Origin: an uncultured Roseburia sp.
GTDB lineage: Bacteria > Bacillota > Clostridia > Lachnospirales > Lachnospiraceae
Length of the DNA: 64,000 nucleotides
Assembly: GCA_944380515.1 (NCBI GenBank)
Contig: CALWHT010000053.1
Span: 1 to 64,000 of the forward strand
Direction of reading: 5' to 3'
Shown: positions 36,315 through 45,326 of the stretch, piece by piece
Layout of the letters: each line of letters starts with the position of its first letter
How positions within the stretch are numbered: the stretch's first letter is position 1
Position numbers and translations under genes: made by a program
The notes under the pieces: generated by a model
Told to the model about the DNA's origin: nothing
The model's input: only the letters and a program-made list of their open reading frames with translations
Databases searched by the model: none

Positions 36315-38072
36315 ATGATTCAGTCAAGGACACATAATTGCGGCGAGCTGCGGCTTTCGGACGCGGGAGGGCAGGTCACGCTTGTCGGATGGTTTGAAAA
36401 CATCCGCAGGGTAAGCAAAAATCTGGGCTTTTTGATTTTGCGGGATTTTTACGGGACGACACAGATTGTCGTCGAGACAGAGGAAATCATGCAGCAGCTC
36501 GACGGCGTGAATAAGGAGTCCACGCTTTCCGTAACCGGCACGGTCAGAGAGCGCTCCAACAAAAATACAGAGCTTCCGACGGGGGAAGTGGAGGTTGTGC
36601 CGGAGAAAATCGAAGTGCTCGGCAAATGCATTTACAATGCGCTTCCGTTTGAAATCAACCAGTCGGCAGAGGCGGATGAAAATACAAGATTAAAGTACCG
36701 TTATCTTGATTTGCGTAATCCGTCCGTGAAAAATAAGATCGTATTAAGAAGCCGGATTGTATCGGAGCTTCGCAACAAAATGACCGAGCTTGGTTTTCTG
36801 GAGATTACCACGCCGATTCTTACCTGCTCTTCTCCCGAGGGAGCGAGGGACTACCTTGTTCCGGCGAGAAATCATCCGGGCAAGTTTTACGCACTGCCGC
36901 AGGCGCCGCAGCAGTTTAAGCAGATTTTGATGGCGTCCGGGTTTGACCGCTATTTCCAGATTGCGCCGTGTTTCCGTGACGAGGATGCGAGGGCGGACCG
37001 CTCCCCCGGAGAGTTCTACCAGCTTGATATGGAGATGGCGTTTGCGTCGCAGGAGGATGTATTTTCCGTAATTGAGGAAGTGCTGCCGCCGGTATTTGAA
37101 AAATACGGCGTTTATCATACGGCGTCGAAGGCTCCGTTCGTGCGGATTCCATATTTGGAGGCAATGGAAAAATACGGAAGCGACAAGCCGGACCTTCGGA
37201 TTGATCTGGTGCTCACGGACGCGACCGGGATATTAGCGGACTGCGGCTTCGGCCCGTTTGAAGGACAGACCGTCGAGGCGATTGTCGTGGACGGATTTAC
37301 GGCGACCCGCAAGGTGATTGACGGCATCTGTGCCGAGGTTGAGGTACAGACCGCAAATAAGGCGTTCTGGTTTAAGCTGGACGAAAAGGGAGAGCTCGTC
37401 GGCGGAATTTCCAAGTTCCTTCAGGACAGAAAAGAAGCGGTGATCGCGGCGCTCGGGCTAAAGCCGGGAGACTTTGTCGGTCTTACCGCGGGCAAAAAGG
37501 CGGCGGCGTTGAAAACAGCCGGCGTTTTGCGCAGGCTGCTTGGGGCGGCAAGCGAAAAGCATATGAAAAAAGACAGCTATGAGTTTTGCTGGATCGTGGA
37601 TTTCCCGATGTATGAAATCGGTGAGGAATCCGGAGAGCTTGAATTCTGCCACAATCCGTTTTCCATGCCGCAGGGCGGAATGGAGGCCTTAAACAGCAGT
37701 GATCCGCTTTCGATTCTTGCCTACCAGTATGACCTTGTCTGCAACGGCGTGGAATTATCCTCCGGCGCGGTCCGCAATCATGACCCTGAGATTATGATTC
37801 GCGCTTTTGAGCTTGTGGGGCTTGGCGAGGATGACGTGAAGGCAAAATTCCCGGCGATGTACAACGCGTTCTGCTACGGAGCGCCGCCGCATGCCGGAAT
37901 CGCACCGGGCGTAGACCGTATGATCATGCTGATCTGCGGGGAGGAGAGTATTCGTGAAATCATTCCGTTCCCGATGAACAAAAACGCGATGGATGTTATG
38001 ATGGGAGCGCCTGCAGCCGTGGAGCAAAAGCAGCTTGATGATGTCCATATCCGCATCTGTATGCCGGAATAA
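36315..38072 (+). CDS. aspS: Aspartyl-tRNA synthetase
   Basis: 585 residues, the bacterial type. OB-fold anticodon domain (VTLVGWFENIRRVSKNLGFL), class II core with motif 2 FRDEDARADRSPGEFYQLD near 220, a GAD insertion (about 300-400), and motif 3 GIAPGVDRMIML near 530. It charges tRNA-Asp; because a dedicated asnS is also present in this window, it need not misacylate tRNA-Asn. Ends at a strong terminator. Confidence 0.97.
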   Translation: MIQSRTHNCGELRLSDAGGQVTLVGWFENIRRVSKNLGFLILRDFYGTTQIVVETEEIMQQLDGVNKESTLSVTGTVRERSNKNTELPTGEVEVVPEKIEVLGKCIYNALPFEINQSAEADENTRLKYRYLDLRNPSVKNKIVLRSRIVSELRNKMTELGFLEITTPILTCSSPEGARDYLVPARNHPGKFYALPQAPQQFKQILMASGFDRYFQIAPCFRDEDARADRSPGEFYQLDMEMAFASQEDVFSVIEEVLPPVFEKYGVYHTASKAPFVRIPYLEAMEKYGSDKPDLRIDLVLTDATGILADCGFGPFEGQTVEAIVVDGFTATRKVIDGICAEVEVQTANKAFWFKLDEKGELVGGISKFLQDRKEAVIAALGLKPGDFVGLTAGKKAAALKTAGVLRRLLGAASEKHMKKDSYEFCWIVDFPMYEIGEESGELEFCHNPFSMPQGGMEALNSSDPLSILAYQYDLVCNGVELSSGAVRNHDPEIMIRAFELVGLGEDDVKAKFPAMYNAFCYGAPPHAGIAPGVDRMIMLICGEESIREIIPFPMNKNAMDVMMGAPAAVEQKQLDDVHIRICMPE

Positions 38073-38105
38073 AGAATATACCCCGGTACAATGGCATAAA
38101 ATATC

Positions 38106-38138
38106 AAAAAAAGCGTTCGGTTTTCGGACGCTTTTTTT
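38106..38138 (+). terminator. Terminator after aspS
   Basis: Arms 38106-38119 and 38125-38138 (one wobble) include seven A and seven T. The T run overlaps the -35 box of the next promoter. Confidence 0.85.
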
Positions 38139-38165
38139 GACATTTTCTGACAACATACGTATAAT
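38137..38165 (+). promoter_or_regulatory. Perfect-consensus promoter of the diguanylate cyclase gene
   Basis: TTGACA 38137-38142, exactly 17 bases, TATAAT 38160-38165; 30 bases before the start codon, with AGAGGAGGG as ribosome site. Confidence 0.85.
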
Positions 38166-38195
38166 AGGGAATAAGAAAAAAGAGGAGGGACGCCC

Positions 38196-39842
38196 ATGAG
38201 GTCCTTACAGTCTAAATTTTTGATTTTGATCGTGGTCTGTGTTTTGCTGTCTTCATTGGCGCTTGGCTGCGTCGGCATAGTGAATATGCGGTATGTTGTG
38301 GAGGAAGATTCTGCCCAGATTATGAATCTTCTGTGCTCGGAAAAGGGGCAGGAAATTGACGGGACGCTTGCAAGTATTGAACAGTCCGTAAACACGATAT
38401 ACCACTATGCGCGAGATCAGTTTGTCGGTATGGAGATTCCGTGGGGAGATGGGGAACGTCTCAACAATTATATGGGAAAGGTGCGGGAAGTGGCGCTCAA
38501 TGCGGCCGAGAACACGGACGGAGCAGTGGCGGTCTATATGCGTTTTGCACCGGAGCTGCATATGCAGATGGACGGATTTTTCCTCACGAGGGAGGATGGC
38601 GGCAGCTTTGAGGAACACGACATGACGGATATTACTCAGTATGATCCGGAGGATATCGGGCACGTGGGCTGGTATTATATTCCTCTCGATAATAAAGAGG
38701 CCACCTGGCTGGAGCCCTATGAAAATGAAAACATCGGAATGCGCATGATATCCTATGTGATTCCCGTATTTGACGGAGATACTACGGTAGGGGTTATCGG
38801 CATGGATATTGATGTGGATATTTTAAAGAACAGTGTTAATTCGGTAAAGATTTATGATACCGGCTATGCTTTTCTGGCCGGAACGGAGCTCCAGCTTTAT
38901 TACCACAGGGAATATCCCGAGGGTCTTACCGCCGGGGATGCAAAGGAGACGATAAAAAAGGTTTTGGCGCTTCTTCAGGAGAAAAAGGCAGATGATGAGT
39001 TAATCAGCTATAGATGGAACGGCGAAGAAAAAAGGCTGACATACAGGACATTAAAGAATGGGATGCTTCTTGTGATTACGGCACCTGCAGAGGAAATCAA
39101 CGCATCCCAAAACCGGCTCATCCGGCAGTTTGTGGGGGCGGCAGTGCTCATTGTATTGTTATTTATACTGGTTACAATCTACATGACAGGGAAGATGATA
39201 CGTCCGTTAAAAGATCTGACTGACGCGGCTCAGAAGATTGCCGGCGGTGATTTGGGTGTGAGTATTGACTGTGAAACCAGAGATGAAATCGGCGTTTTAT
39301 CCGCAAGTGTGCGGCAGATGGTAAAGCATCTGACACACTATATTGATTATGTCAATAAGCTTGCCGGAACAGATGCCCTTACGGGAGTCGGGAATAAAAC
39401 GGCTTATCAGGATGCCGTCGCTGAACTTGAGGAGAAAATGGCGGCGGGAAAAGCCCGTTTTGCCGTTGTGGTGTTGGATATCAATAACCTTAAAAAGGTC
39501 AATGATCATTTGGGACACGAGTATGGGGATATGCTGATTCGCGATGCCTGCAGCCTGATACAGAAAGGGTTTGCGGGCAATGAGGTTTTCCGGATTGGCG
39601 GAGATGAGTTTGTTGTAATTTTGGAAAATGAGACGGTAGAGCAAAGCGGTGAGCTTGTGCGTAATTTTGATACGGGAATTGTGGTATTTAACAGAAATAA
39701 TACCAAATATGAGCAAAAGCTGCAGGTGGCAAGAGGAATCGCTTTCTACGATGGGGAAGCGGGAGAGTCTTACGCTTCGGTATTTCGCCGGGCGGATCAG
39801 GCGATGTATGAAAATAAACTGCTGCAAAAGCAGGAAAAATAA
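38196..39842 (+). CDS. Membrane diguanylate cyclase: Cache sensor, HAMP, GGDEF
   Basis: 548 residues. Membrane helices at about 6-30 and 308-330 flank an extracellular dCache-type sensor. A HAMP domain (about 330-385, GKMIRPLKDLTDAAQKIAGG) is followed by GGDEF (about 390-545): LAGTDALTGVGNKTAY and the intact active site RIGGDEFVV near 466. No RxxD inhibitory site is visible upstream of GGDEF, where the sequence reads KGFAGNE. It should make cyclic di-GMP in response to an extracellular ligand. It is monocistronic with a perfect promoter and a terminator. Confidence 0.93.
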   Translation: MRSLQSKFLILIVVCVLLSSLALGCVGIVNMRYVVEEDSAQIMNLLCSEKGQEIDGTLASIEQSVNTIYHYARDQFVGMEIPWGDGERLNNYMGKVREVALNAAENTDGAVAVYMRFAPELHMQMDGFFLTREDGGSFEEHDMTDITQYDPEDIGHVGWYYIPLDNKEATWLEPYENENIGMRMISYVIPVFDGDTTVGVIGMDIDVDILKNSVNSVKIYDTGYAFLAGTELQLYYHREYPEGLTAGDAKETIKKVLALLQEKKADDELISYRWNGEEKRLTYRTLKNGMLLVITAPAEEINASQNRLIRQFVGAAVLIVLLFILVTIYMTGKMIRPLKDLTDAAQKIAGGDLGVSIDCETRDEIGVLSASVRQMVKHLTHYIDYVNKLAGTDALTGVGNKTAYQDAVAELEEKMAAGKARFAVVVLDINNLKKVNDHLGHEYGDMLIRDACSLIQKGFAGNEVFRIGGDEFVVILENETVEQSGELVRNFDTGIVVFNRNNTKYEQKLQVARGIAFYDGEAGESYASVFRRADQAMYENKLLQKQEK

Positions 39843-39844
39843 AG

Positions 39845-39872
39845 AGTGCCGCCCGCGGCACTTTTATTTTTG
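39845..39872 (+). terminator. Terminator after the diguanylate cyclase
   Basis: AGTGCCG / CGGCACT stem (39845-39862) followed by TTTTATTTTT. Confidence 0.8.
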
Positions 39873-39930
39873 TGGTATTTCTGGTAAAATTTTTCACGGC
39901 GATTTGCCCCCGTGGGGGAGGAAAGCAGAC

Positions 39931-39959
39931 TTTACAAATCGACAAAAACATAGGATAAT
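39931..39959 (+). promoter_or_regulatory. mecA promoter
   Basis: TTTACA 39931-39936, 17-base spacer, GATAAT 39954-39959, 36 bases before the start. Confidence 0.65.
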
Positions 39960-39995
39960 AGACATATAATTTTGATAGATAAATGAGGAATCTGT

Positions 39996-40730
39996 ATGGA
40001 AATTAAACGTATCGGACAAAATAAAATCAGATGTGCCCTGACGGAGGAGGAAATACGGGGCATGGGTTATGATATTGATGACATTATCGGAAACGGTGAG
40101 ACGACGCAGGAGTTTATGCAGCTCATCTTAAAAATCGTGGAGGAGAAGGAGAATATCAGCCTTGACAATGTTTCCCCTATGGTGAAAGCGGAGCTGCTTT
40201 CCGACCATGGTATGGCCATTACCTTTGGCGGAGAGTCCGAGCTGAGTATTCAGGAGATTATGGATGTGGTGACACAGTTCGCCTCGCAGCTGACTCCGGA
40301 GAAGGCGGCGGCGTTTAAGCGACTGACACAGGAGGAAAAACAGAATTTGGTGGACGCCTTTGTCGAGAGCCGGAGAGCCCGGAAGGAAGAAAAGGAGCAG
40401 GAACCTGTCAGCATTCCCAAAAAGAAGCAGGTCAGGAGGGAGACATTAGTCTGCGCACTGAAGTTTTCGAGCCTGGAGAAGGTGATGCGTATGAGCAGGG
40501 TATGCTTTGCGGAGCGTTATCCGGAAAGCTCTCTTTACCGTTTGGGGAATTTCTACTATATGGTATTGGACTTTTCCCGTTTCACCAAAGAGGAGATGAG
40601 AAGGTTTGCCATTGGTGTTGTAGAATATGATGACGGCAGGGCTTCCGATATAGGAAGAATCTCCTATATCGTCGAGCACGGAGAGTGCATTGTTAAAAAG
40701 CAGGCGCTTCAAACGCTGATGGCATTGTAA
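39996..40730 (+). CDS. mecA: Adaptor protein MecA (ClpC adaptor)
   Basis: 244 residues. The N-terminal domain begins MEIKRIGQNKIRCALTEEEI, diagnostic for MecA, and the C-terminal domain (about 150-240) has LVCALKFSSLEKVMRMSRV and SLYRLGNFYYMVLDFS. A charged Lys/Glu linker joins them. MecA brings substrates to the ClpCP protease, classically ComK in Bacillus; in Clostridia targets are not defined. Own promoter; downstream is a short unknown gene. Confidence 0.92.
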   Translation: MEIKRIGQNKIRCALTEEEIRGMGYDIDDIIGNGETTQEFMQLILKIVEEKENISLDNVSPMVKAELLSDHGMAITFGGESELSIQEIMDVVTQFASQLTPEKAAAFKRLTQEEKQNLVDAFVESRRARKEEKEQEPVSIPKKKQVRRETLVCALKFSSLEKVMRMSRVCFAERYPESSLYRLGNFYYMVLDFSRFTKEEMRRFAIGVVEYDDGRASDIGRISYIVEHGECIVKKQALQTLMAL

Positions 40731-40896
40731 AAAATGAATAAAAAGCATTTTGTAAATAGGCAAATCAGGAAAATAAAAGCCAAAAGTTTGTTGAAATTGC
40801 CGAACAAGTTTCTGTTCCATAATCCACTAGATATGCTATGATGTCATAGGTGCTTGTACAGTATATAGTTGTAAGCCCAAAACAGGAGAGCAGGAG

Positions 40897-41091
40897 ATGG
40901 ATAAGCATATGAGCAGAGAGCAGCTTTTGGAACTGGAAGAGGTTAAGAGGGGATTGCTGGTACAGGCATACCGCATGAAACAGGAGTGTCCGCATATGTC
41001 GCCGGTGGGACTGGAATACGAGATGTATGCGTCGATTATGGCAGAGGTGAGGGAAATCACGGCCAGAATACAAAAGAGTGCAGAAGCTTAA
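40897..41091 (+). CDS. Small helical protein, unknown function
   Basis: 64 residues: MDKHMSREQLLELEEVKRGL, then a helix through YRMKQECPHMSPVGLEYEMY and a closing helix VREITARIQKSAE. CAGGAGAGCAGGAG precedes the ATG. Predominantly alpha-helical and charged, without membrane segment or recognisable domain. It is followed immediately by a strong terminator, which supports a real transcription unit. Confidence 0.6.
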   Translation: MDKHMSREQLLELEEVKRGLLVQAYRMKQECPHMSPVGLEYEMYASIMAEVREITARIQKSAEA

Positions 41092-41110
41092 ATAAAATAG
41101 AGAAAAAGAC

Positions 41111-41136
41111 AGCGCCGTCGCCGGACGGCGCTTTTT
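41111..41136 (+). terminator. Terminator before the V-ATPase operon
   Basis: Perfect arms 41111-41119 and 41124-41132 with a GCCG loop and T run. Confidence 0.85.
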
Positions 41137-41147
41137 ATATAAAGGAA

Positions 41148-41176
41148 TTGCCACTAAAATATAAAAGGACTATAAT
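41148..41176 (+). promoter_or_regulatory. V-ATPase operon promoter
   Basis: TTGCCA 41148-41153, 17-base spacer, perfect TATAAT 41171-41176; 57 bases before the first gene. Confidence 0.75.
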
Positions 41177-41233
41177 TAATACATCAGTAAATTTTGGGGA
41201 AAGTAATACTATCAAGAAAGATTGGAGCGTTTC

Positions 41234-41545
41234 ATGAATGAGGTTATTACGAGGCTGAATGAAATCGAGGAGAAGGCGCAGGCCATTCTCTCCGATACCA
41301 AAGACCGGAAGGAAGAAATGTTAAGGCAGCTCGAACTGGATAAAAAGGAGCTTGCCGGGCGTTATCAGACGCTGGAGCGGCAGAAGGCCGCAGCGCTTCG
41401 GGAACGGCTAGCGGCGGAGGCAGATGAGCGGCTTTCCGGGGTAAAACGGGAGTACGAGGAGGCCGCAAGACAGATGGAAGAGGAATTTGAGCGGAAAAAG
41501 GAAGCGCTGGCAGAGGAAGTGTTTCAGAGAATCATAAAGGATTAA
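41234..41545 (+). CDS. ntpF: V-type ATPase peripheral stalk subunit (G/H, NtpF-like)
   Basis: 103 residues from ATG 41234 with GGAG at good spacing. Almost entirely a Glu/Lys/Arg-rich coiled coil (RQLELDKKELAGRYQTLERQ and on), the form of the peripheral stalk subunit that pairs with subunit E. Sequence identity to named families is low because of composition; the position as first gene of the V-ATPase operon is the main support. It holds the catalytic head against rotation. Confidence 0.78.
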   Translation: MNEVITRLNEIEEKAQAILSDTKDRKEEMLRQLELDKKELAGRYQTLERQKAAALRERLAAEADERLSGVKREYEEAARQMEEEFERKKEALAEEVFQRIIKD

Positions 41546-41579
41546 GGCGTCTGCCTGAAAGCGGAATGGGGGGGAGGAT

Positions 41580-42611
41580 ATGCCGGAGGGATTATCGGAA
41601 TACAGCGGCCTTGTCACGAAGACAAAGGCGATGCACGGCCGCCTTTTAAGACCGGAGGATTATGTACGGATTTCGGAATATGAGACCGTGGAGGAATTTA
41701 TTACATTTTTGAGGGAGTCCGAGGGCTATGGCGAGGTGTTTTTCAACCGTGAGGGGATTGCCCACCGGGGACAGGTAGAGACGATCATCGGCGATGCGCT
41801 CTATATGGATTATCGGAAGCTTTACCGGTTTGCGGGGGTAAAACCCAGGGAGGCCCTCGATATCATCTTTTTCCGCTATGAGACAAATTTCCTTCAGGAT
41901 TGCCTGCAACGTGCGGTAAATGGCGGAGAAAGAGAGCCGAAAAGACCGGGACCCTTTTTTGAGGCGCACGCCTGCTATGACGCGGCGGCAGCCATTGCAG
42001 CGGGGAGCATACAGGAGCTTGCGGCGTCGGTGGAGGGAACCAGGTTCGCGGCGCTGCTCGGGAGTTTTTCTTCGGAGGCTGCAGGCTACGCCGACAAAGC
42101 GTTTGCGCTGGACGTTTATTACTATAAAAACGCGTGGCGGATGACAGGAAAGCTGCGGGATAAGACTCTGCGCAGGATCATGCGGGAAATTTTGGGAACT
42201 AAGATTGACTGGCTTAACATTATGTGGATGTATCGGTTTAAACGGTTTTATTCCGTCAGTCGGGAGGAGCTTGCGGCCCATGTCATTCCGGTACGCTGGC
42301 GGCTTACGGCGGCGGAAATTCAGGCGCTTCTTGAGGCACCGGGTGCGGACGAGTATACGGATCTGGTGGGAAGGACCGTGTACCTGAAAGGGAAGGATGG
42401 CGCAGCAGGGCTCGGGGAGGAGCTCACCTGGCAGAAAATCGTGCAGCGCAGCTATGAGCAGGTCTGCAAAAAATATCCGATGTCAATCGCGCCGGTGTTG
42501 AAATATTTGAGTGAGAGGGAGCGGGAAATCGACCGGCTGACAACGGCTCTGGAGGGAATCCGTTACCGGCTTCCGGCAAAGGAAATCAGAGAGCTCATCT
42601 TAACAGCGTAA
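41580..42611 (+). CDS. ntpC: V-type ATPase subunit C (central stalk-membrane coupler)
   Basis: 343 residues, the normal length. It starts EYSGLVTKTKAMHGRLL and has repeats of the subunit C/d fold, with DIIFFRYETNFLQDCLQRAV and ILGTKIDWLNIMWMYRFKRF characteristic of archaeal/bacterial V-type subunit C. It caps the membrane ring and receives the central stalk. GGGGGGAGGA precedes the ATG. Confidence 0.9.
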   Translation: MPEGLSEYSGLVTKTKAMHGRLLRPEDYVRISEYETVEEFITFLRESEGYGEVFFNREGIAHRGQVETIIGDALYMDYRKLYRFAGVKPREALDIIFFRYETNFLQDCLQRAVNGGEREPKRPGPFFEAHACYDAAAAIAAGSIQELAASVEGTRFAALLGSFSSEAAGYADKAFALDVYYYKNAWRMTGKLRDKTLRRIMREILGTKIDWLNIMWMYRFKRFYSVSREELAAHVIPVRWRLTAAEIQALLEAPGADEYTDLVGRTVYLKGKDGAAGLGEELTWQKIVQRSYEQVCKKYPMSIAPVLKYLSEREREIDRLTTALEGIRYRLPAKEIRELILTA

Positions 42612-42626
42612 TGGAGGGGGTTTACA

Positions 42627-44540
42627 GTGGTAGAAAAAATGAAGCTGCTTCACATCACGGGACCGAAAGGGGACATTGACCGTGTGATGGATGTATATCT
42701 GAGTAAATATGAGATACATTTCGAGAACGCCATCGCGAGCTTAAGCTCTCTTTCCAATGTGCGCCCCTATGTGGAGACGAATATTTATAAGGACGCTTAC
42801 GCCAGGGCGGGCGAGCTTTGGGAATACTTAAAGGACGGGCCGCAGGATAAGGCAAAACGGCTTGCACCGGACGAGGCGCAGAAGATCATAGACGCGGCCT
42901 ATGAGCTGACGGAGGAAATCATAGCGCGTCAGGAGGAGCTGAAGCGGGAGCGTTTAAAAACGCAGAAGCTGATGGAGGAAATCGGCCCGTTTCGGGAGCT
43001 CGACTATGAATTTAAAAAAATCCTGGGGTTCCGTTTTATCGCCTTTCGGTTTGGCAGGGTTTCCAGGGAATATTATCAGAAGCTTGAGCGCTATATCCAT
43101 GAGACGGATCATGTGCTGTTTTATGAGTGCCACAGCGATGAGCATTATGTGTGGGGAGGCTATTTTGCGCCCCGTGTTTATGTGACGGAGGTCGATGCGG
43201 CCTGCCTGTCCTTTCATTTTGAGCGTGTTTATATTCCGGATTCCTTTGAGGGAACGCCGGAGGCAGCGTGGCAGGAGGCCTCCGGCAGGCTCAGGGAATA
43301 TGAACAGGAGGAGGCGTCGTTAAAGAAGCAGCTCCAGGATACGCTCACGCGTCACAGGAAAAAGCTGTCCGCAGCCTATTTTTCCTTAAAAAGCTATTGT
43401 GAAAATTTCGATGTGCGCAGACTGGCCGTGTGTACCAAGCCAAAGCACGGCGGGCAGGGAACGGAGGAATATTATATTCTCTACGGCTGGATGAGCGAGG
43501 CAGATGCGGGGCGGTTTGAAGCCGAAATCGCGCAGGACGCCCTTGTACATGTGATGGAGGAGGAGGTCGATGAAAAGCTGACGGCGTCTCCGCCTACCAA
43601 ATTAAAGAATCCGAAGGTGCTAAAGCCCTTTGAGATGTTCGTGGAAATGTACGGGCTGCCGGCCTACAATGAAATGGATCCCACCATTTTTATCGCGCTG
43701 ACCTATACGCTGATGTTTGGAATTATGTTCGGGGATGTCGGACAGGGGTTATGTCTCTTTGCGGGAGGCTTCCTCTTATATCGTCTGAAAAAAATAAATC
43801 TGGCGGCGATTATTTCTCTGGCGGGTGCCTGGTCCGTAGTATTCGGTTTTTTGTACGGAAGTATTTTCGGGTTCGAGGATATCATCGAGGCGGTGTGGAT
43901 GCGGCCCATGGATAATATTATGACAACGCTGATGCTTGCGGTGGGCTTTGGTATGATTCTGATTTTGGTCGCCATGGTGATAAACATTGTAAATGCCGTA
44001 AGGGCGAAAGACATCGGGAGACTGCTGTTTGATCCGAGCGGAGTCGCAGGGTTGATTTGCTATGGCTGCGCGGCGCTCTGTATCGTGCTTTATGCTACGG
44101 GCAATCCGCTCCCGGCAACCGGAATTCTTGCGGCGGCGGTGGGAATACCACTGCTTGCCATATTGTTTAAGGAGCCGCTCTCGAATCTGGCGGAGCGCAA
44201 AAAAAAGCTTCTGCCGGAGGGCAGCCCGGTCATGTATCTGGTGGAGGCGCTGGTGGAGCTGTTTGACGTTGTATTAAGCTATGCGACCAACAGCATTTCC
44301 TTTGTGCGTGTCGGCGCGTTTGCGTTAAGCCACGCCGGGATGATGGGCGTGGTGTTTACGCTTGCCGGCTATGAGAACGGATCCGCAAACTGGATTGTCG
44401 TGGTGCTCGGCAATGTGGTTGTGACCGGCCTCGAGGGACTGGTCGTTGGGATTCAGGTTTTAAGACTGGAATATTATGAGATGTTCAGCCGGTTTTATAA
44501 GGGCACGGGGAAACCGTTTCGGGCGTTTTTCCATAAATAA
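42627..44540 (+). CDS. ntpI: V-type ATPase subunit I (membrane stator)
   Basis: 637 residues from GTG 42627 (GGAGGGGG six bases upstream). The N-terminal half (about 1-335) is cytoplasmic with coiled coils; the C-terminal half has about eight membrane helices, starting after MFVEMYGLPAYNEMDPT. Motifs FGIMFGDVGQGL and SFVRVGAFALSHAGMM are typical, the latter with the arginine essential for ion passage. It forms the static ion half-channels against the K ring. Confidence 0.95.
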   Translation: MVEKMKLLHITGPKGDIDRVMDVYLSKYEIHFENAIASLSSLSNVRPYVETNIYKDAYARAGELWEYLKDGPQDKAKRLAPDEAQKIIDAAYELTEEIIARQEELKRERLKTQKLMEEIGPFRELDYEFKKILGFRFIAFRFGRVSREYYQKLERYIHETDHVLFYECHSDEHYVWGGYFAPRVYVTEVDAACLSFHFERVYIPDSFEGTPEAAWQEASGRLREYEQEEASLKKQLQDTLTRHRKKLSAAYFSLKSYCENFDVRRLAVCTKPKHGGQGTEEYYILYGWMSEADAGRFEAEIAQDALVHVMEEEVDEKLTASPPTKLKNPKVLKPFEMFVEMYGLPAYNEMDPTIFIALTYTLMFGIMFGDVGQGLCLFAGGFLLYRLKKINLAAIISLAGAWSVVFGFLYGSIFGFEDIIEAVWMRPMDNIMTTLMLAVGFGMILILVAMVINIVNAVRAKDIGRLLFDPSGVAGLICYGCAALCIVLYATGNPLPATGILAAAVGIPLLAILFKEPLSNLAERKKKLLPEGSPVMYLVEALVELFDVVLSYATNSISFVRVGAFALSHAGMMGVVFTLAGYENGSANWIVVVLGNVVVTGLEGLVVGIQVLRLEYYEMFSRFYKGTGKPFRAFFHK

Positions 44541-44560
44541 GAATGGGGAGGAAAATAGAC

Positions 44561-44974
44561 ATGGTCACAAAAATAATTCTGGTAGCTATCTTGATTTTCA
44601 GTATGGGCATTCCGTTTGGGGGCTATATACTCGGAAAACGGAAGGCGGGAAGCGCGAAGGTCTCGCTTGCGGTCGGCCTTGTGCTGTTTTTCGGTACGGT
44701 CGTAACGGCAGATATTCTGTTGTTTAGCGGGCACATTTATGCGGCGGATACGGGCGCGGCAGCCTCCGTTGAGGGGTGGAGATATATGGCGGCGGCGCTC
44801 TCTACCGGCTTATCCTGCATCGGTGCGGGCGTGGCGGTTGCCAGCGCGGCATCGGCGGCCATCGGGGCTTTAAGCGAGGATTCCTCCGTTATGGGCAAGG
44901 CGCTGATATTCGTGGCGCTGGCGGAGTCCATTGCCCTCTACGGGCTTTTGATTTCCTTTTCCATTCTCGGCTGA
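44561..44974 (+). CDS. ntpK: V-type ATPase subunit K (c-ring proteolipid)
   Basis: 137 residues from ATG 44561 with GGGGAGG upstream. Four membrane helices (two hairpins). The ion-binding carboxylate is Glu122 in FVALAESIALYGLLISF on the last helix; the first hairpin has no equivalent Glu, so each proteolipid has one ion site, as in Enterococcus NtpK. The E-S-x-x-x-Y pattern (Glu122, Ser123, Tyr127) resembles sodium-binding c subunits, but a matching Gln on the preceding helix is not obvious. Confidence 0.92.
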   Translation: MVTKIILVAILIFSMGIPFGGYILGKRKAGSAKVSLAVGLVLFFGTVVTADILLFSGHIYAADTGAAASVEGWRYMAAALSTGLSCIGAGVAVASAASAAIGALSEDSSVMGKALIFVALAESIALYGLLISFSILG

Positions 44975-45004
44975 GAAGAAAGCGATGGAAAGGGCGTGAT
45001 TGGG

Positions 45005-45313
45005 ATGAAGATGTTTTTAATCAGTGATAATGTAGACACCTATACAGGGATGCGGCTTGCCGGAGTCGAGGGGGTTGTCGTGCACGAGAGGGAGGAATTA
45101 AAGCGCGAGCTTGACCGTGTGAGAGAGGACCGGGAAATCGGAATCGTCCTGCTGACGGAGAAGTTCGGCAGGGATTTTCCCGATTTGGTCAACGACTTAA
45201 AGCTTTGCAGCCGCGTTCCGCTGTTTGTCGAGATTCCGGACAGGCACGGGACGGGCCGCAATAAGAATTTTATTACGGATTATGTCAATCAGGCGATTGG
45301 GTTAAAGCTTTAG
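45005..45313 (+). CDS. ntpG: V-type ATPase subunit F (central shaft)
   Basis: 102 residues from ATG 45005; GTG 44996 and ATG 45011 are alternatives. The small alpha/beta fold KMFLISDNVDTYTGMRLAGV, then IGIVLLTEKF and VPLFVEIPDR, matches V-type subunit F (NtpG in Enterococcus). It sits on subunit D in the rotating shaft. Located between K and E. Confidence 0.88.
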   Translation: MKMFLISDNVDTYTGMRLAGVEGVVVHEREELKRELDRVREDREIGIVLLTEKFGRDFPDLVNDLKLCSRVPLFVEIPDRHGTGRNKNFITDYVNQAIGLKL

Positions 45314-45326
45314 ACGGGGGACGGGC

